Origin: Candidatus Hemicellulosilyticus sp. P3
GTDB lineage: Bacteria > Bacteroidota > Bacteroidia > Bacteroidales > P3
NCBI GenBank assembly: GCA_001543385.1
Contig: LPNH01000012.1
Location: forward strand, 1 to 58,668
Length of the DNA: 58,668 nt
Direction: 5' to 3'
Under the pieces are notes generated by a model. The model had not been told where the DNA came from and ran no database searches. It saw nothing but the letters and a program-made list of their open reading frames with translations. The translations under genes were made by a program, and so were the position numbers. Positions within the stretch are counted from its first letter, which is position 1. The number at the start of each line of letters is the position of its first letter. Positions 9,524 to 18,141 of this stretch are shown here, in pieces.

Positions 9524-10561
9524 TTATTCTGTTATCAATTGTTCGAATGCCGGTGTAGCGATACAGTGCTGCCGCCCCCTCTCATCGTAAATGAAAAATA
9601 CGGGCAGTGAGGGTTCGTGTTGAACGATAAATCGCATCGCGCTGTCCATCCCCATAACCATGAATGCGGTAGCCAATGCGTCAGCACGCCATGCGCTGCT
9701 GTCCACCACTGACACGCTGAGCAGACTGTGTGTCACCGGTCGTCCGGTTGTCGGGTCGATGGTGTGCGAATAGCGTATGCCGTCCCGCTCATAGTATTTT
9801 CGGTAGCTGCCTGATGTCACCACCGATAGGTTGTGCAGTCCGATACACAATGCCACTTCAGGTTCGCTGTATCGTGTCGCTGCGGGTTGTTCTATGCCCA
9901 CGCGCCACGTACTGCCGTCGGGTTTGCTGCCGTGCGCCACCACCTCGCCGCCGATATCCACCAAAAAATTTTCCACCCCTTGCTGTAACAGGTATGCGGC
10001 GATCAAATCCGAGGCGTAGCCTTGTGCTATGGCGTTGAAATCTATTTCCGTTCCGGGCGCTTTTCGTATGCAGATTCTCCCCTCGGCATCGGTCTCTATG
10101 GCGACAGGTTGCCGTGCCACATCCAACATTGCGTCAATTATGCTGTCGTTCAGTGGCTCCTGCAGCTTGAAACTGAAGCCCCAAGCCTGCACTATCCGTC
10201 CGATACGGCAATCAAAGGCACCGTCGGTATAATGTCCGATGTCGATTGATTTCTGAAGTATGTCGGCAAACAACGGGCTGATCACATGTTCCTGATTGTT
10301 GTTTACACGCCGCAGCAACGAGTTTTCCTCCCATAGCGACACCTCTTGGTCAAATGCATGCAGCAGCGAATCGACAGCGTTATCGAAACGGCGGTTTTCT
10401 GCATCGTAGTATTGAATACTGTAATAGCTTCCTTGTGCCTCTCCGTCGATACGAATTGTTTTTTCCTGTCTTCTACAGGCTGCCGTGATCAGAACCATAG
10501 CGGTTATCGCCAGCACTGTAAAGGTTGCGTTCCGTTTCACTATGGGAGGGAGAAGAGGCAT
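9524..10561 (-). CDS. apbE: FAD:protein FMN transferase (ApbE), lipoprotein
   Basis: A 345-residue flavin transferase that attaches FMN through a phosphoester bond to Thr or Ser of membrane proteins such as NqrB/NqrC and RnfG/RnfD. The leader ends in the lipobox TAAC (Cys29), so the protein is tethered on the periplasmic side. Family motifs are clear: FNAIAQGYASD, VDIGGEV and the DPTTGRPV segment with the following SVSVVDSSA for Mg-FAD binding. I chose ATG 10561; a GTG 21 bases downstream would give a shorter signal peptide, and a TTG at 10582 lies inside the upstream terminator and is unlikely. Confidence 0.9.
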   Translation of the reverse strand: MPLLPPIVKRNATFTVLAITAMVLITAACRRQEKTIRIDGEAQGSYYSIQYYDAENRRFDNAVDSLLHAFDQEVSLWEENSLLRRVNNNQEHVISPLFADILQKSIDIGHYTDGAFDCRIGRIVQAWGFSFKLQEPLNDSIIDAMLDVARQPVAIETDAEGRICIRKAPGTEIDFNAIAQGYASDLIAAYLLQQGVENFLVDIGGEVVAHGSKPDGSTWRVGIEQPAATRYSEPEVALCIGLHNLSVVTSGSYRKYYERDGIRYSHTIDPTTGRPVTHSLLSVSVVDSSAWRADALATAFMVMGMDSAMRFIVQHEPSLPVFFIYDERGRQHCIATPAFEQLITE

Positions 10562-10580
10562 ACCGGGTGTTAGGTTTATC

Positions 10581-10621
10581 AAAAAATAAAGCGTCCGGCA
10601 TTGATGCCGAACGCTTTATTT
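10581..10621 (-). terminator. Rho-independent terminator of the 555-residue T9SS cargo gene
   Basis: Arms AAATAAAGCGT (10584-10594) and ACGCTTTATTT (10611-10621) enclose a second CGGCA/TGCCG stem. On the minus strand the hairpin is followed by a run of six T. Confidence 0.85.
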
Positions 10622-10635
10622 GAGAGAGTGGTGTA

Positions 10636-12303
10636 TTACTTCTTCACCACAAATTTGCGGTTCAGGCTTTTGCCGTCTTGCAGCAGCACCTGCAGTGTGT
10701 AGGTCCCGTTGGCGAGGTGGTTCACATCGATGCTGTTGCTGCCATCCATTGCAATGCGTGACACACATTGGCCGATTGTATTGTAGATGGCTGCTTCACG
10801 CACTGTGTTGTCGCTTTCGATGTTGATGCGGGCGGCGGTGGGGTTGGGGTAGATGATGACGGCGCTGTTGTCGTCCACATCGTCAATGCCTACACCCACC
10901 AATACAACCAACCAATGCTCGGTATAGCAACCGGATTCGGGGTTGGTCACCGTCAGCAACACATCGGTCGTGGCGTTGATGTTGCGCAGTGTCAGCGTGT
11001 CTCCCTCATAGCTGTCGCCTGTGGTGTAAATGTCCCATGTAAACTCGGCGTTGCTTTGGTCGCTGCTGGCATAAATGGTTGCATCGCCTGTGTTAGGAAG
11101 TTGCAGGTCACCCTCGACAGCGGTGATGACAGGCGAGGGGCTGATGCGGATGAGCACACGCTGCACGCTGTCGCATCCGTTGGCCGCCCCTTTGCTGTAA
11201 AGGATGGAGTCGAAAGTGGTGATGGTGTAGGTGTTCTCGTTCCATGCATAGCTGTCGCAGGCGTCAATCGTATCGTTGCGTTGCGCGTTGGGTTTGGCAT
11301 GGCATCTGACGACAGACAGGCTGTCTCGGCAGACGGCTATGCTGTAGTCGCTAAAGAGTTTTTGTATGGTGGAGTCGCCGTAGATACGGTACGTGTTGCG
11401 GACGGGGTCGCCCTCGAAACGGTAGCTCACATAGCCGCAACGGGTGCTGTCTATTGTGTCTTGTACACTGCGCAACGGAACAATAGTGACTTGGCGGTAG
11501 GTAGTTCTCGGACAGTTATCTGCATCCACGACGGTGAGACTGTAGAATCCGTTTTCGGTGATGGTCAGTGTGTCGTTTTCCTGCAAAGCCCATTTCAGTT
11601 CTTTGCAGAACGTCTGTTCAGGCAGGGTGTCGCGAACAGTGTCCAACGTCAGTTCCAGAGTGTATACTGTGTCGCAAGTGACTATTTCGTCGCTGTCAGT
11701 GTGTGTATAGACACCTGATTCCGTGTAGGTGTTTCCATGCCAGGTGTATTCTCCGCAACTTGTGACGATGTCGTTCGGGATCATGATGGTGGTGGCGATG
11801 GTCAGTGGCAATACAGTGATGCTGTCGCATGCATAAATTTCGCTGTGCAGGGTGTCGGAATAAAAGCCGCTCGCTGTCAGCGTATCGCCATCCCAGTCAT
11901 ACAATACGCAGGCGGTGACGGCCGTCAGTGTGTCACGCTGAATCCCGCTCTTATACAGGTTGATGGACACAATGCTGTCGCATCCGGCGGCGTTGACCAG
12001 CGTGTCGCTATAGATGCCTGCATCGTGATAGAGACGGTTGTGCCAAGTGTATGCGCATCCCATCGTGACATCGGCCTCTGTATAGCTTGTGCTGTGGTTT
12101 ACATGCAGAACCAACACGTGAACCGTGTCGTTCAGTGTGTAAAAAACATTTGTATCGCTGGTGTGGGTCTTCCCGTCAATCCATGTCAGCGAGTCGCAGA
12201 CGCTTATACTGTCGATCACAATGGCCTTCGCCCGGTTTTGGGCTTGCAGGGTGACGGGGAGCAGAACAACGGTCAAGATTAAAAGAAATAGTGACTTCTT
12301 CAT
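10636..12303 (-). CDS. Secreted T9SS cargo protein with repeated Cys-Asp-Ser modules
   Basis: A 555-residue exported protein; the ATG at 12303 gives the signal peptide MKKSLFLLILTVVLLPVTLQ. The mature region carries about five related 40-60-residue modules of the pattern C-x-Y-x-W-x-G-x-x-Y-x-x-S-G-x-Y ... GCDS-x-x-x-L, typical of large Bacteroidetes surface proteins. The last 80 residues (VIIYPNPTAARINIES to FVVKK) are a T9SS type A sorting domain. The role is unknown; adhesion or a structural surface role is inferred from the repeats. A -7 element lies about 90 bases upstream and a strong terminator follows. Confidence 0.82.
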   Translation of the reverse strand: MKKSLFLLILTVVLLPVTLQAQNRAKAIVIDSISVCDSLTWIDGKTHTSDTNVFYTLNDTVHVLVLHVNHSTSYTEADVTMGCAYTWHNRLYHDAGIYSDTLVNAAGCDSIVSINLYKSGIQRDTLTAVTACVLYDWDGDTLTASGFYSDTLHSEIYACDSITVLPLTIATTIMIPNDIVTSCGEYTWHGNTYTESGVYTHTDSDEIVTCDTVYTLELTLDTVRDTLPEQTFCKELKWALQENDTLTITENGFYSLTVVDADNCPRTTYRQVTIVPLRSVQDTIDSTRCGYVSYRFEGDPVRNTYRIYGDSTIQKLFSDYSIAVCRDSLSVVRCHAKPNAQRNDTIDACDSYAWNENTYTITTFDSILYSKGAANGCDSVQRVLIRISPSPVITAVEGDLQLPNTGDATIYASSDQSNAEFTWDIYTTGDSYEGDTLTLRNINATTDVLLTVTNPESGCYTEHWLVVLVGVGIDDVDDNSAVIIYPNPTAARINIESDNTVREAAIYNTIGQCVSRIAMDGSNSIDVNHLANGTYTLQVLLQDGKSLNRKFVVKK

Positions 12304-12390
12304 CTGTATCGTATATTTATTATTTCTATATATTTGATGTATAGCGATATGAAAAGTTATATCGGTTCGCCTCGGCGAGGTATCAGCATG

Positions 12391-12398
12391 CAAAGATA
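12391..12398 (-). promoter_or_regulatory. Likely -7 promoter element of the 555-residue cargo gene
   Basis: The minus strand reads TATCTTTG, matching the Bacteroidetes -7 consensus TAnnTTTG. No good TTTG -33 box is visible about 20 bases upstream, so this is only a half-match. Confidence 0.45.
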
Positions 12399-12436
12399 CT
12401 CTTTTTTTTTTAATTGTATGCTTTGTCCATGCTTTT

Positions 12437-13876
12437 TCATCTTTGTTCGGGGCCGCCTCCGTTGCGCAGGGTCAGCTCGACGACATTCTCGACATGCTGA
12501 GTGTGCGGAAACATATCGACGGGTTGTATGCACCCTACATCATAGCGTGCAGACAGAAGTTCCAGGTCACGGGCTTGGGTGGCGGGATTGCAGCTGACAT
12601 AGACTATCTTGCGTGGTGCCGTTTCGAGCAGTTTGGCTATTACGCTGGCGTGCATGCCCGCCCGCGGCGGGTCGGCGATGACGACATCGGGGTGTCCGTT
12701 TTCAACGAACAGCTTGTCGGTGAGCGCCAAAGCCATGTCGCCGGTGAAAAAAACAGTGTTGTCGTGATGGTTTAGTATTGCATTGGTGCGTGCGTCGGCA
12801 ATGGCGTCGTCGACATATTCGATACCAATTACTTTTCGGCATTTTTCGGCCAGAAAGTGAGCGATTGTGCCGGTGCCGGTGTAAAGGTCATAGACCACTT
12901 CGTCGCCTTGCAGCCCGGCCAGTTCAGCCACATGACGGTAAAGCTGTTGCGCTTGCCGCGAGTTGGTTTGGAAAAAAGATTTGGGTGTGATTTTGAAACG
13001 CAGCATTCCTGCACTGTAATAACGGGGCATCTCCTCCACAATATGGTCTTCGCCGCGGTAGCATATCACAGGTAGGTCTGTATAGCTGTCGTTCCATTTC
13101 TCATTGACAATGTATTGCAAAGACGTTATCTCAGGGAAAGCGGCCGCCAGGTGGTCGAGGAGCCCGAAGAGCCGGCTCTCGTCCCGCTCTGCCACAATGA
13201 CGATAACCATCCATTGTCCGGTATTGCTGCAACGCACCACCACATTGCGTAGAAACCCTGTATGGTTGCGGATGTCGTAGCAGGTCAATGCGTGCTCTCG
13301 GGCATATTCGCGTATGGCGTTGCGTATGGCGTTGCTTGGTTCACGTTGCAAGGCGCAATGATCGATGTCGAGCACTTTGTCGAAGAGTCCGGGAATGTGA
13401 AATCCCAGTGCGCCCCATTCCTCCTGTTCCGCTACTCCGGGATCCGTACGCCACCGTCTGTTTGAGAAAGTGAATTCCAGTTTGTTCCGATATTCATATA
13501 TTTCGGGCGATCCGCTGATAGGGCGCATGCCGCTGCAATCCACATGTCCCAGCCGCTCCAGCGTGTCGCGGACCTGTTTTTCCTTGGCGGCCAGCTGGTC
13601 GTCGTAGCGAACCGTCTGCCAGCGGCATCCGCCGCAAGTGCCGAAGTGGGGGCATCGCGTTTCCACGCGCCGTTCGGCGTAATGCTTAAATGCAACGGCC
13701 CGTCCTTCCGCATAATTCTTCTTCTTGCGTGTCAGCTGGATATCGACCACGTCGCCGGGTACGACGAACGGGACAAATATCACCATCCCGTCGACCCGTG
13801 CCACTGCTTTGCCTTCGGCGCCGATGTCGGCGATGGCTACATCCGTCAGGATGGGGAGATTTTTTTTTCTCGACAT
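12437..13876 (-). CDS. rlmD: 23S rRNA (uracil-5-)-methyltransferase, RlmD/RumA type
   Basis: A 479-residue RNA m5U methyltransferase of the TrmA/RumA group. It has an N-terminal TRAM domain (about residues 8-65, with VDIQLTRKKKNYAEG), an iron-sulfur cluster motif CPHFGTCGGC, a SAM-binding DLYTGTGT segment and the catalytic cysteine in YVSCNPAT. In the group this cysteine attacks C6 of uridine. Whether the target is U1939 (RlmD), another 23S site or a tRNA cannot be told by reading; Bacteroidetes often carry several paralogs. ATG 13876 is chosen because it starts right before the TRAM domain; the frame is open 20 codons further with no conserved sequence. Confidence 0.85.
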   Translation of the reverse strand: MSRKKNLPILTDVAIADIGAEGKAVARVDGMVIFVPFVVPGDVVDIQLTRKKKNYAEGRAVAFKHYAERRVETRCPHFGTCGGCRWQTVRYDDQLAAKEKQVRDTLERLGHVDCSGMRPISGSPEIYEYRNKLEFTFSNRRWRTDPGVAEQEEWGALGFHIPGLFDKVLDIDHCALQREPSNAIRNAIREYAREHALTCYDIRNHTGFLRNVVVRCSNTGQWMVIVIVAERDESRLFGLLDHLAAAFPEITSLQYIVNEKWNDSYTDLPVICYRGEDHIVEEMPRYYSAGMLRFKITPKSFFQTNSRQAQQLYRHVAELAGLQGDEVVYDLYTGTGTIAHFLAEKCRKVIGIEYVDDAIADARTNAILNHHDNTVFFTGDMALALTDKLFVENGHPDVVIADPPRAGMHASVIAKLLETAPRKIVYVSCNPATQARDLELLSARYDVGCIQPVDMFPHTQHVENVVELTLRNGGGPEQR

Positions 13877-13900
13877 AGAATGCTTATTGGTGGATGGCAA

Positions 13901-13933
13901 ATAAAAAAGAAGTACTGGTCTACAATACTTCTT
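13901..13933 (-). terminator. Terminator of rpmH
   Basis: Stem AAGAAGTA (13907-13914) with TACTTCTT (13926-13933). On the minus strand it is followed by a TTTTTT run. It lies between rpmH and rlmD and indicates separate transcripts. Confidence 0.75.
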
Positions 13934-13990
13934 CAATCGTTTGTAGGGGGCTCTTCTGTTTTTGAGCCGTCCGTTGTGATGCAGTCGCTG

Positions 13991-14137
13991 TTATCGCTCG
14001 TCCGAAACAGAGAGTTTTTTTCTGCCTTTTCTGCGGCGGGACGCCAACACTCTTCTACCGTTGGCCGTGGACATTCTCTTGCGAAAACCGTGCTTATTAA
14101 CTCTTTTTCTGCGGGATGGTTGGAATGTTCTCTTCAT
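13991..14137 (-). CDS. rpmH: 50S ribosomal protein L34
   Basis: A 48-codon gene. Translation of the minus strand from ATG 14137 gives [19 protein letters not shown], the highly conserved start of L34, then SVSDER before the TAA at 13991-13993. L34 is a small basic protein of the large ribosomal subunit. It is usually near dnaA in many bacteria, but here it sits between rlmD and a TPR-like gene. It has its own -7 element and its own terminator, so it is a single-gene unit. Confidence 0.96.
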   Translation of the reverse strand: MKRTFQPSRRKRVNKHGFRKRMSTANGRRVLASRRRKGRKKLSVSDER

Positions 14138-14159
14138 GATTTCTCATTTTTTGGAGTTG

Positions 14160-14167
14160 CAAAGATA
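14160..14167 (-). promoter_or_regulatory. -7 element of the rpmH promoter
   Basis: The minus strand reads TATCTTTG, 22 bases before the rpmH ATG. An ATTG about 16 bases further upstream is a weak -33 candidate. Confidence 0.55.
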
Positions 14168-14300
14168 CGCATTTTTTTTTATTCAATCCGATTTTTTCAA
14201 TGAATCCGGTGCGAATTGTTGCAATGACGTGTGTTTATGTAAATTATATCTGTATAACATCATAAAGGGGTGCGATGGGTGCTGTATGAAAAAAAAAATG

Positions 14301-14308
14301 TATTTTTG
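14301..14308 (+). promoter_or_regulatory. -7 element ahead of the TPR-like/secG unit
   Basis: TATTTTTG matches TAnnTTTG and lies 28 bases before the ATG at 14337. No clear -33 box is visible. Confidence 0.5.
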
Positions 14309-14336
14309 CACTTCTGATTGTTGATTATTTGTTGAG

Positions 14337-14930
14337 ATGGATGCCACGCTTTTTTCAAATCTGCTGCAATCCGGCCATGTGCTGACTCCCGAAGAGTGGC
14401 GGCAGGCCGAAGAAGCAAGTCAGCAATATCCCTACTGTGCTCCGTTGCAGCTGCTGGCTTTCCAGGCCGCTGTGTTGATGGGCGATGCCGCTCCTGCAGC
14501 GGAACGTCGCGCCTCTGTCGCACTCTGTCTGCCCGACCCGGGCTGTCTCGACACACCGCATTTCCAACGCCCGGCGGAGACGCTACAGGATCCGCCGTCG
14601 GTCGACATCCTTAAGGAGATCAACGCCTACCACGAAGTCTCATTCAAAACAGCGCCCAAGAGTGTCATCCTGTCCCACTTCCTTGACACGGCAGGTTACG
14701 ACGTTTCGTCGGAATCTGTTTCCGACAGCCAGTCCATAGAGGAGTTGGGGAGGGTGAGTCTGCAGCGCGACGACGAAATTTGCACCGAGACGCTGGCTCA
14801 GATTCTTGCCCGGCAAGGCAAACACAGCGAGGCGATAGAGGTCTATGGTAAATTAATGCGCAAATATCCCGAAAAAAGTGCTACTTTTGCAGACCGTATT
14901 GCTGCATTGCAAAAAGAAGTAAATAACTAA
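14337..14930 (+). CDS. TPR-like protein encoded upstream of SecG
   Basis: A 197-residue soluble protein with no signal peptide. The C-terminal portion (about residues 145-190) has a TPR-like helix pair: TETLAQILARQGKHSEAIEV followed by YGKLMRKYPEKSATFADRI. A protein of this type sits directly before secG in many Bacteroidetes. Here the gap to secG is 13 bases, so they are probably one transcript. The middle region is low in conserved features. The link to protein export is inferred from position only. Confidence 0.75.
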   Translation: MDATLFSNLLQSGHVLTPEEWRQAEEASQQYPYCAPLQLLAFQAAVLMGDAAPAAERRASVALCLPDPGCLDTPHFQRPAETLQDPPSVDILKEINAYHEVSFKTAPKSVILSHFLDTAGYDVSSESVSDSQSIEELGRVSLQRDDEICTETLAQILARQGKHSEAIEVYGKLMRKYPEKSATFADRIAALQKEVNN

Positions 14931-14943
14931 AACAGAGAATAAA

Positions 14944-15270
14944 ATGTACACATTCCTCGTAGTCCTTATCCTGATTGTATGCTTGCTGTTGGCCGTCGTG
15001 GTGCTTGTCCAGAATTCCAAAGGCGGCGGTTTGGCAGCCAATTTCTCCGCTCCCAATCAGTTCATGGGTGTGCGCCGTACCGCCGACTTCCTTGAAAAGG
15101 CCACTTGGTGGTTGGCCATCATCTTGGTTGTGCTGAGCTTGGCTGCCACTGCTTCCATCCCCCACCGTCATGCTGAGGACACTCTTGAGACTGAGGTCTC
15201 GCTCGACAACAATATCAGTCCCGTGACGACCACCCCGACGGCCCCTGCCGCGGTTCCGCAGGCTGAATAA
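14944..15270 (+). CDS. secG: Preprotein translocase subunit SecG
   Basis: A 108-residue inner-membrane protein with the SecG plan: a first membrane segment (about residues 3-22), the conserved cytoplasmic loop with QNSKGGGLAANF and GVRRTADFLEK, and a second membrane segment (about 54-72). The C-terminal tail is acidic, then Thr/Pro/Ala-rich, as often seen in Bacteroidetes. SecG joins SecY and SecE in the protein-export channel. Follows the TPR-like gene by 13 bases. Confidence 0.93.
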   Translation: MYTFLVVLILIVCLLLAVVVLVQNSKGGGLAANFSAPNQFMGVRRTADFLEKATWWLAIILVVLSLAATASIPHRHAEDTLETEVSLDNNISPVTTTPTAPAAVPQAE

Positions 15271-15309
15271 GGCCCTCGTTGTCTTCCATCCGGGGCGGTT
15301 CCGATACCT

Positions 15310-16746
15310 ATGACCCCAGAACGACAGGTCGAACGGCTCATCATTGAGGCTTTGGGGCATAACCCCACCGATGATCAGCGGCAGGCGTGCCAGGCCATAG
15401 TCGAATTTCTTTTCTCCCCTGACCCCTGTCAGGCATTCTTGTTGCGCGGTTATGCCGGTACGGGCAAAACTTCGTTGGTCTCCGCTCTTGTCAAAGTGGC
15501 GCCGCGGATCAATATCCGCACCCAATTGTTGGCTCCGACCGGCCGGGCGGCCAAAGTGTTTTCCTCTTATGCATCCCGAAAGGCCGGCACCATCCATAAA
15601 AAAATATATGTGACCGTGCTCGACTCCGCCGGTGTGCATCGGATGGTACGGGCATCCAACAGGCATTCCTATACCCTTTTTATTGTCGATGAGGCGTCAA
15701 TGATTGGCATTGACCGCCCGTCTCAGGGTACAGGGCGGTCTTTGCTTGAGGACTTGATAGACTATGTTCTCGAAGGCAGCCATTGCCGTTTGCTTATGCT
15801 GGGCGATTCGGCGCAGCTGCCTCCCGTAGGGATGGATGTCAGTCCGGCGCTTGACATCGAATATCTTTCGTCTGTGTCACCCCTGCATATGTCACAGTAC
15901 GAAATGACCGAAGTCGTGCGTCAGCAGCGTCAGTCCGGTATTCTCGCCAATGCCACGGCTGTACGCTGTGGTGTCACCATGTCTGCATTCAGACCGGATA
16001 TGCTCCAATTCAAGTTGTCGGGCTTCGACGATGTGGTACGGCTCAATGGTGCAGACCTTGAAGAAACACTGCATGTGCTCTACGACAGCACTTCTCCCGG
16101 CGACGTGGTGGTCGTCACACGATCCAACAAGCGCGCCAATCTATTCAATGAGGCCATCCGTAGCCGAATTCTATTCCGTGAGGGACAGCTCAATGCCGGC
16201 GACCTGTTGATGGTGGCGCGTAACAATTACTACTGGGTCGATGCCGACTCTGAGATGGGCTTCATTGCCAATGGCGACGTGGCAGAGGTGCTTTCCGTGC
16301 GCAATCACGTCGAGCTCTATGGGTTCCATTTTGTCGATGCCTCATTGCGCTTTGTCGACTATCCTGCTGCTCCTGTTATCGAGTGCAAGCTTCTGCTTGA
16401 GACACTTATGTCAGAGTCGCCTGCGTTGACAGCTGCTGAGTCGCAGCGTCTGTACGAATCTGTGATGGAGGATTATGCCGACATCCCGTCACGTGCCGGA
16501 CAACATCGTGAATTGCGCCGTAACCCCTATTACAATGCGTTGCAGGTCAAATTCTCCTATGCGCTTACCTGCCACAAGACACAGGGCGGGCAGTGGCGGC
16601 ATGTTATTGTTGACCAGGGTTACCTCACTGACGGGATGCTGGACCATGCTTGGTTACGCTGGCTCTACACCGCTCTCACCCGGGCCACACAACGGCTCTA
16701 TCTCCTCAATTTTGACCGGCGTTTCTTCACGAGCGAAAAGGAATAA
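15310..16746 (+). CDS. RecD/Dda-like superfamily 1 DNA helicase
   Basis: A 478-residue ATP-dependent helicase. Walker A GYAGTGKT is at residues 47-54, motif II DEAS at 127-130, and the C-terminal motif TCHKTQGGQW with the following LYTALTRATQRLYLL is typical of the UvrD-like C domain of RecD2 and Dda helicases. It is much shorter than RecD2 (no N-terminal extension), so it is closer to Dda or Pif1-like enzymes. It probably works in DNA repair or replication restart. Starts 39 bases after secG and ends just before a shared terminator. Confidence 0.88.
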   Translation: MTPERQVERLIIEALGHNPTDDQRQACQAIVEFLFSPDPCQAFLLRGYAGTGKTSLVSALVKVAPRINIRTQLLAPTGRAAKVFSSYASRKAGTIHKKIYVTVLDSAGVHRMVRASNRHSYTLFIVDEASMIGIDRPSQGTGRSLLEDLIDYVLEGSHCRLLMLGDSAQLPPVGMDVSPALDIEYLSSVSPLHMSQYEMTEVVRQQRQSGILANATAVRCGVTMSAFRPDMLQFKLSGFDDVVRLNGADLEETLHVLYDSTSPGDVVVVTRSNKRANLFNEAIRSRILFREGQLNAGDLLMVARNNYYWVDADSEMGFIANGDVAEVLSVRNHVELYGFHFVDASLRFVDYPAAPVIECKLLLETLMSESPALTAAESQRLYESVMEDYADIPSRAGQHRELRRNPYYNALQVKFSYALTCHKTQGGQWRHVIVDQGYLTDGMLDHAWLRWLYTALTRATQRLYLLNFDRRFFTSEKE

Positions 16747-16749
16747 ATA

Positions 16750-16781
16750 AACAGGCGCCCACATTGGTGTGAGCGCCTGTT
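16750..16781. terminator. Convergent terminator between the helicase and HU genes
   Basis: Arms AACAGGCGC (16750-16758) and GCGCCTGTT (16773-16781), with CACA/TGTG pairing inside. It serves two genes that point at each other. Confidence 0.8.
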
Positions 16782-16805
16782 CCATTTGCTTGATTGCTGC
16801 AAGGC

Positions 16806-17069
16806 TTAGAGTTCCATGCCCTTGCCGGCCTTGAATTTGGCGACCTTCTTGGCAGGAATCTTAATGCTTTTCTTGGTGCGGGGGTTCAAACCTGTGCGAG
16901 CCTTGCGCTCGGCCACGCTAAACGTACCGAAACCAATAAGGGTGACTTTCTTGCCGGCCTTCAGTTCTTTCTTGGTGGTGGCAATGAATGCGTCGAGAGC
17001 TTTATGGGCGTCAACCTTGGTCAGACCTGCGTTCTCAGCCATTGCGGCAATTAATTCAGCTTTGTTCAT
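16806..17069 (-). CDS. HU family DNA-binding protein
   Basis: An 87-residue histone-like protein. It starts MNKAELIAAMAENAGL and contains the HU core KVTLIGFGTFSV and the DNA-clasping arm ARTGLNPRT. HU dimers bend and compact DNA. I chose ATG 17069 because it is the family start; the 24 open codons upstream lie over the promoter. It has a good promoter and a terminator, so it is a single-gene unit. Confidence 0.94.
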   Translation of the reverse strand: MNKAELIAAMAENAGLTKVDAHKALDAFIATTKKELKAGKKVTLIGFGTFSVAERKARTGLNPRTKKSIKIPAKKVAKFKAGKGMEL

Positions 17070-17102
17070 AAGATAATGTTTTATTAAATGGTTTTTACGC
17101 CA

Positions 17103-17134
17103 CAAAGGTATACAAATAAATGTGAAATTGCAAA
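17103..17134 (-). promoter_or_regulatory. Promoter of the HU gene
   Basis: On the minus strand TTTG (17131-17134) is followed after 20 bases by TACCTTTG (17103-17110), a full match to the Bacteroidetes consensus. The expected start of transcription is about 30 bases before the ATG. Confidence 0.75.
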
Positions 17135-17175
17135 TATTCACTTATTTTTTTTGCAGCCTCTGTCTGGAAAATCAT

Positions 17176-18141
17176 TTAACAATTTAATATCCAATTAGAT
17201 ATATCGTAACCGCGAAGAAAATCCGCGATGCCGACGCGGCGCTTGCCGTTCAATTGCAGGCTGATTATGTGGACAAATCCGTCAGTTGTACCTACTTTTA
17301 GATAACTTTTTCCGTCGCTGTAGAGTTGACGAGGCTTGCTGTCCCCGGAGGCTTCAAACCGTGTCTCAAATACCTTGATACTTTGCGGCATTCCCTTTCC
17401 GTCGATAAGATGCATGATGGCGGCGGGGTAGGGGCTTAGTCCGCGCACAAAGTCGTGGATGCGTTTGCCCGGCAGTTCCCATGGAATCCGGCAGTCCTCC
17501 TTGAAAATCTTGGGGGCGGCAGGGTAGGATGTGCAGCCGTCATTACCGGGTTGTGGACGGGGTGTCAGCCGGTTGGTTGCCAACCCCTCGATGGTTTTCG
17601 CCACCAAGCGTTGCCCCATCACTGCCAGCCGGTCGTGCAGTGTTTCAGCGGTATCGTCATCATTGATGGGAGTCGACGCCTGCATCAGTATCGATCCCTC
17701 GTCAATATGTTCATTGAGTAAAAAGGTTGTGACACCGGTTTCCTGCTCGCCGTTGATAATCGCCCAATTGATAGGGGCGGCGCCGCGGTATCGTGGCAGC
17801 AGCGAGGCGTGTAGATTGAATGTGCCCATCGGTGGCATCGCCCATACACACTGAGGCAGCATCCTGAAAGCGACCACTACGAACATATCGGCCTGTAGCG
17901 CCTGCAGCGCCTGCAGAAAGTCGGGGTCGCGCAGTTTTTCGGGCTGCATCAATGGCAATGCGTGCTCCAGGGCGTAGTGTTTCACTGCGCTTGCCGTTGT
18001 TTTCTGCCCGCGGCCGGCAGGGCGATCGGGTGTGGTGACGACCGCCGCCACCTCATATCCGGCGGCGAGTATAGCCTCTAAGCTGGACACCGCAAAATCG
18101 GGTGTACCCATAAAAACAATGCGGGGTTTCATCACAGTCAT
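17176..18141 (-). CDS. fmt: Methionyl-tRNA formyltransferase
   Basis: A 321-residue enzyme that formylates Met-tRNAi with 10-formyl-THF. It has the N-terminal RIVFMGTPDFAV, the catalytic block NLHASLLPRYRGAAPI (Asn, His) and the downstream HIDEGSIL aspartate. The C-terminal OB-like tRNA-binding domain follows. The ATG at 18141 forms an ATGA overlap with the ribH stop, and a second ATG at 18132 is also possible. It is the last gene of the rpoN-ribH-fmt unit. Confidence 0.93.
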   Translation of the reverse strand: MTVMKPRIVFMGTPDFAVSSLEAILAAGYEVAAVVTTPDRPAGRGQKTTASAVKHYALEHALPLMQPEKLRDPDFLQALQALQADMFVVVAFRMLPQCVWAMPPMGTFNLHASLLPRYRGAAPINWAIINGEQETGVTTFLLNEHIDEGSILMQASTPINDDDTAETLHDRLAVMGQRLVAKTIEGLATNRLTPRPQPGNDGCTSYPAAPKIFKEDCRIPWELPGKRIHDFVRGLSPYPAAIMHLIDGKGMPQSIKVFETRFEASGDSKPRQLYSDGKSYLKVGTTDGFVHIISLQLNGKRRVGIADFLRGYDISNWILNC

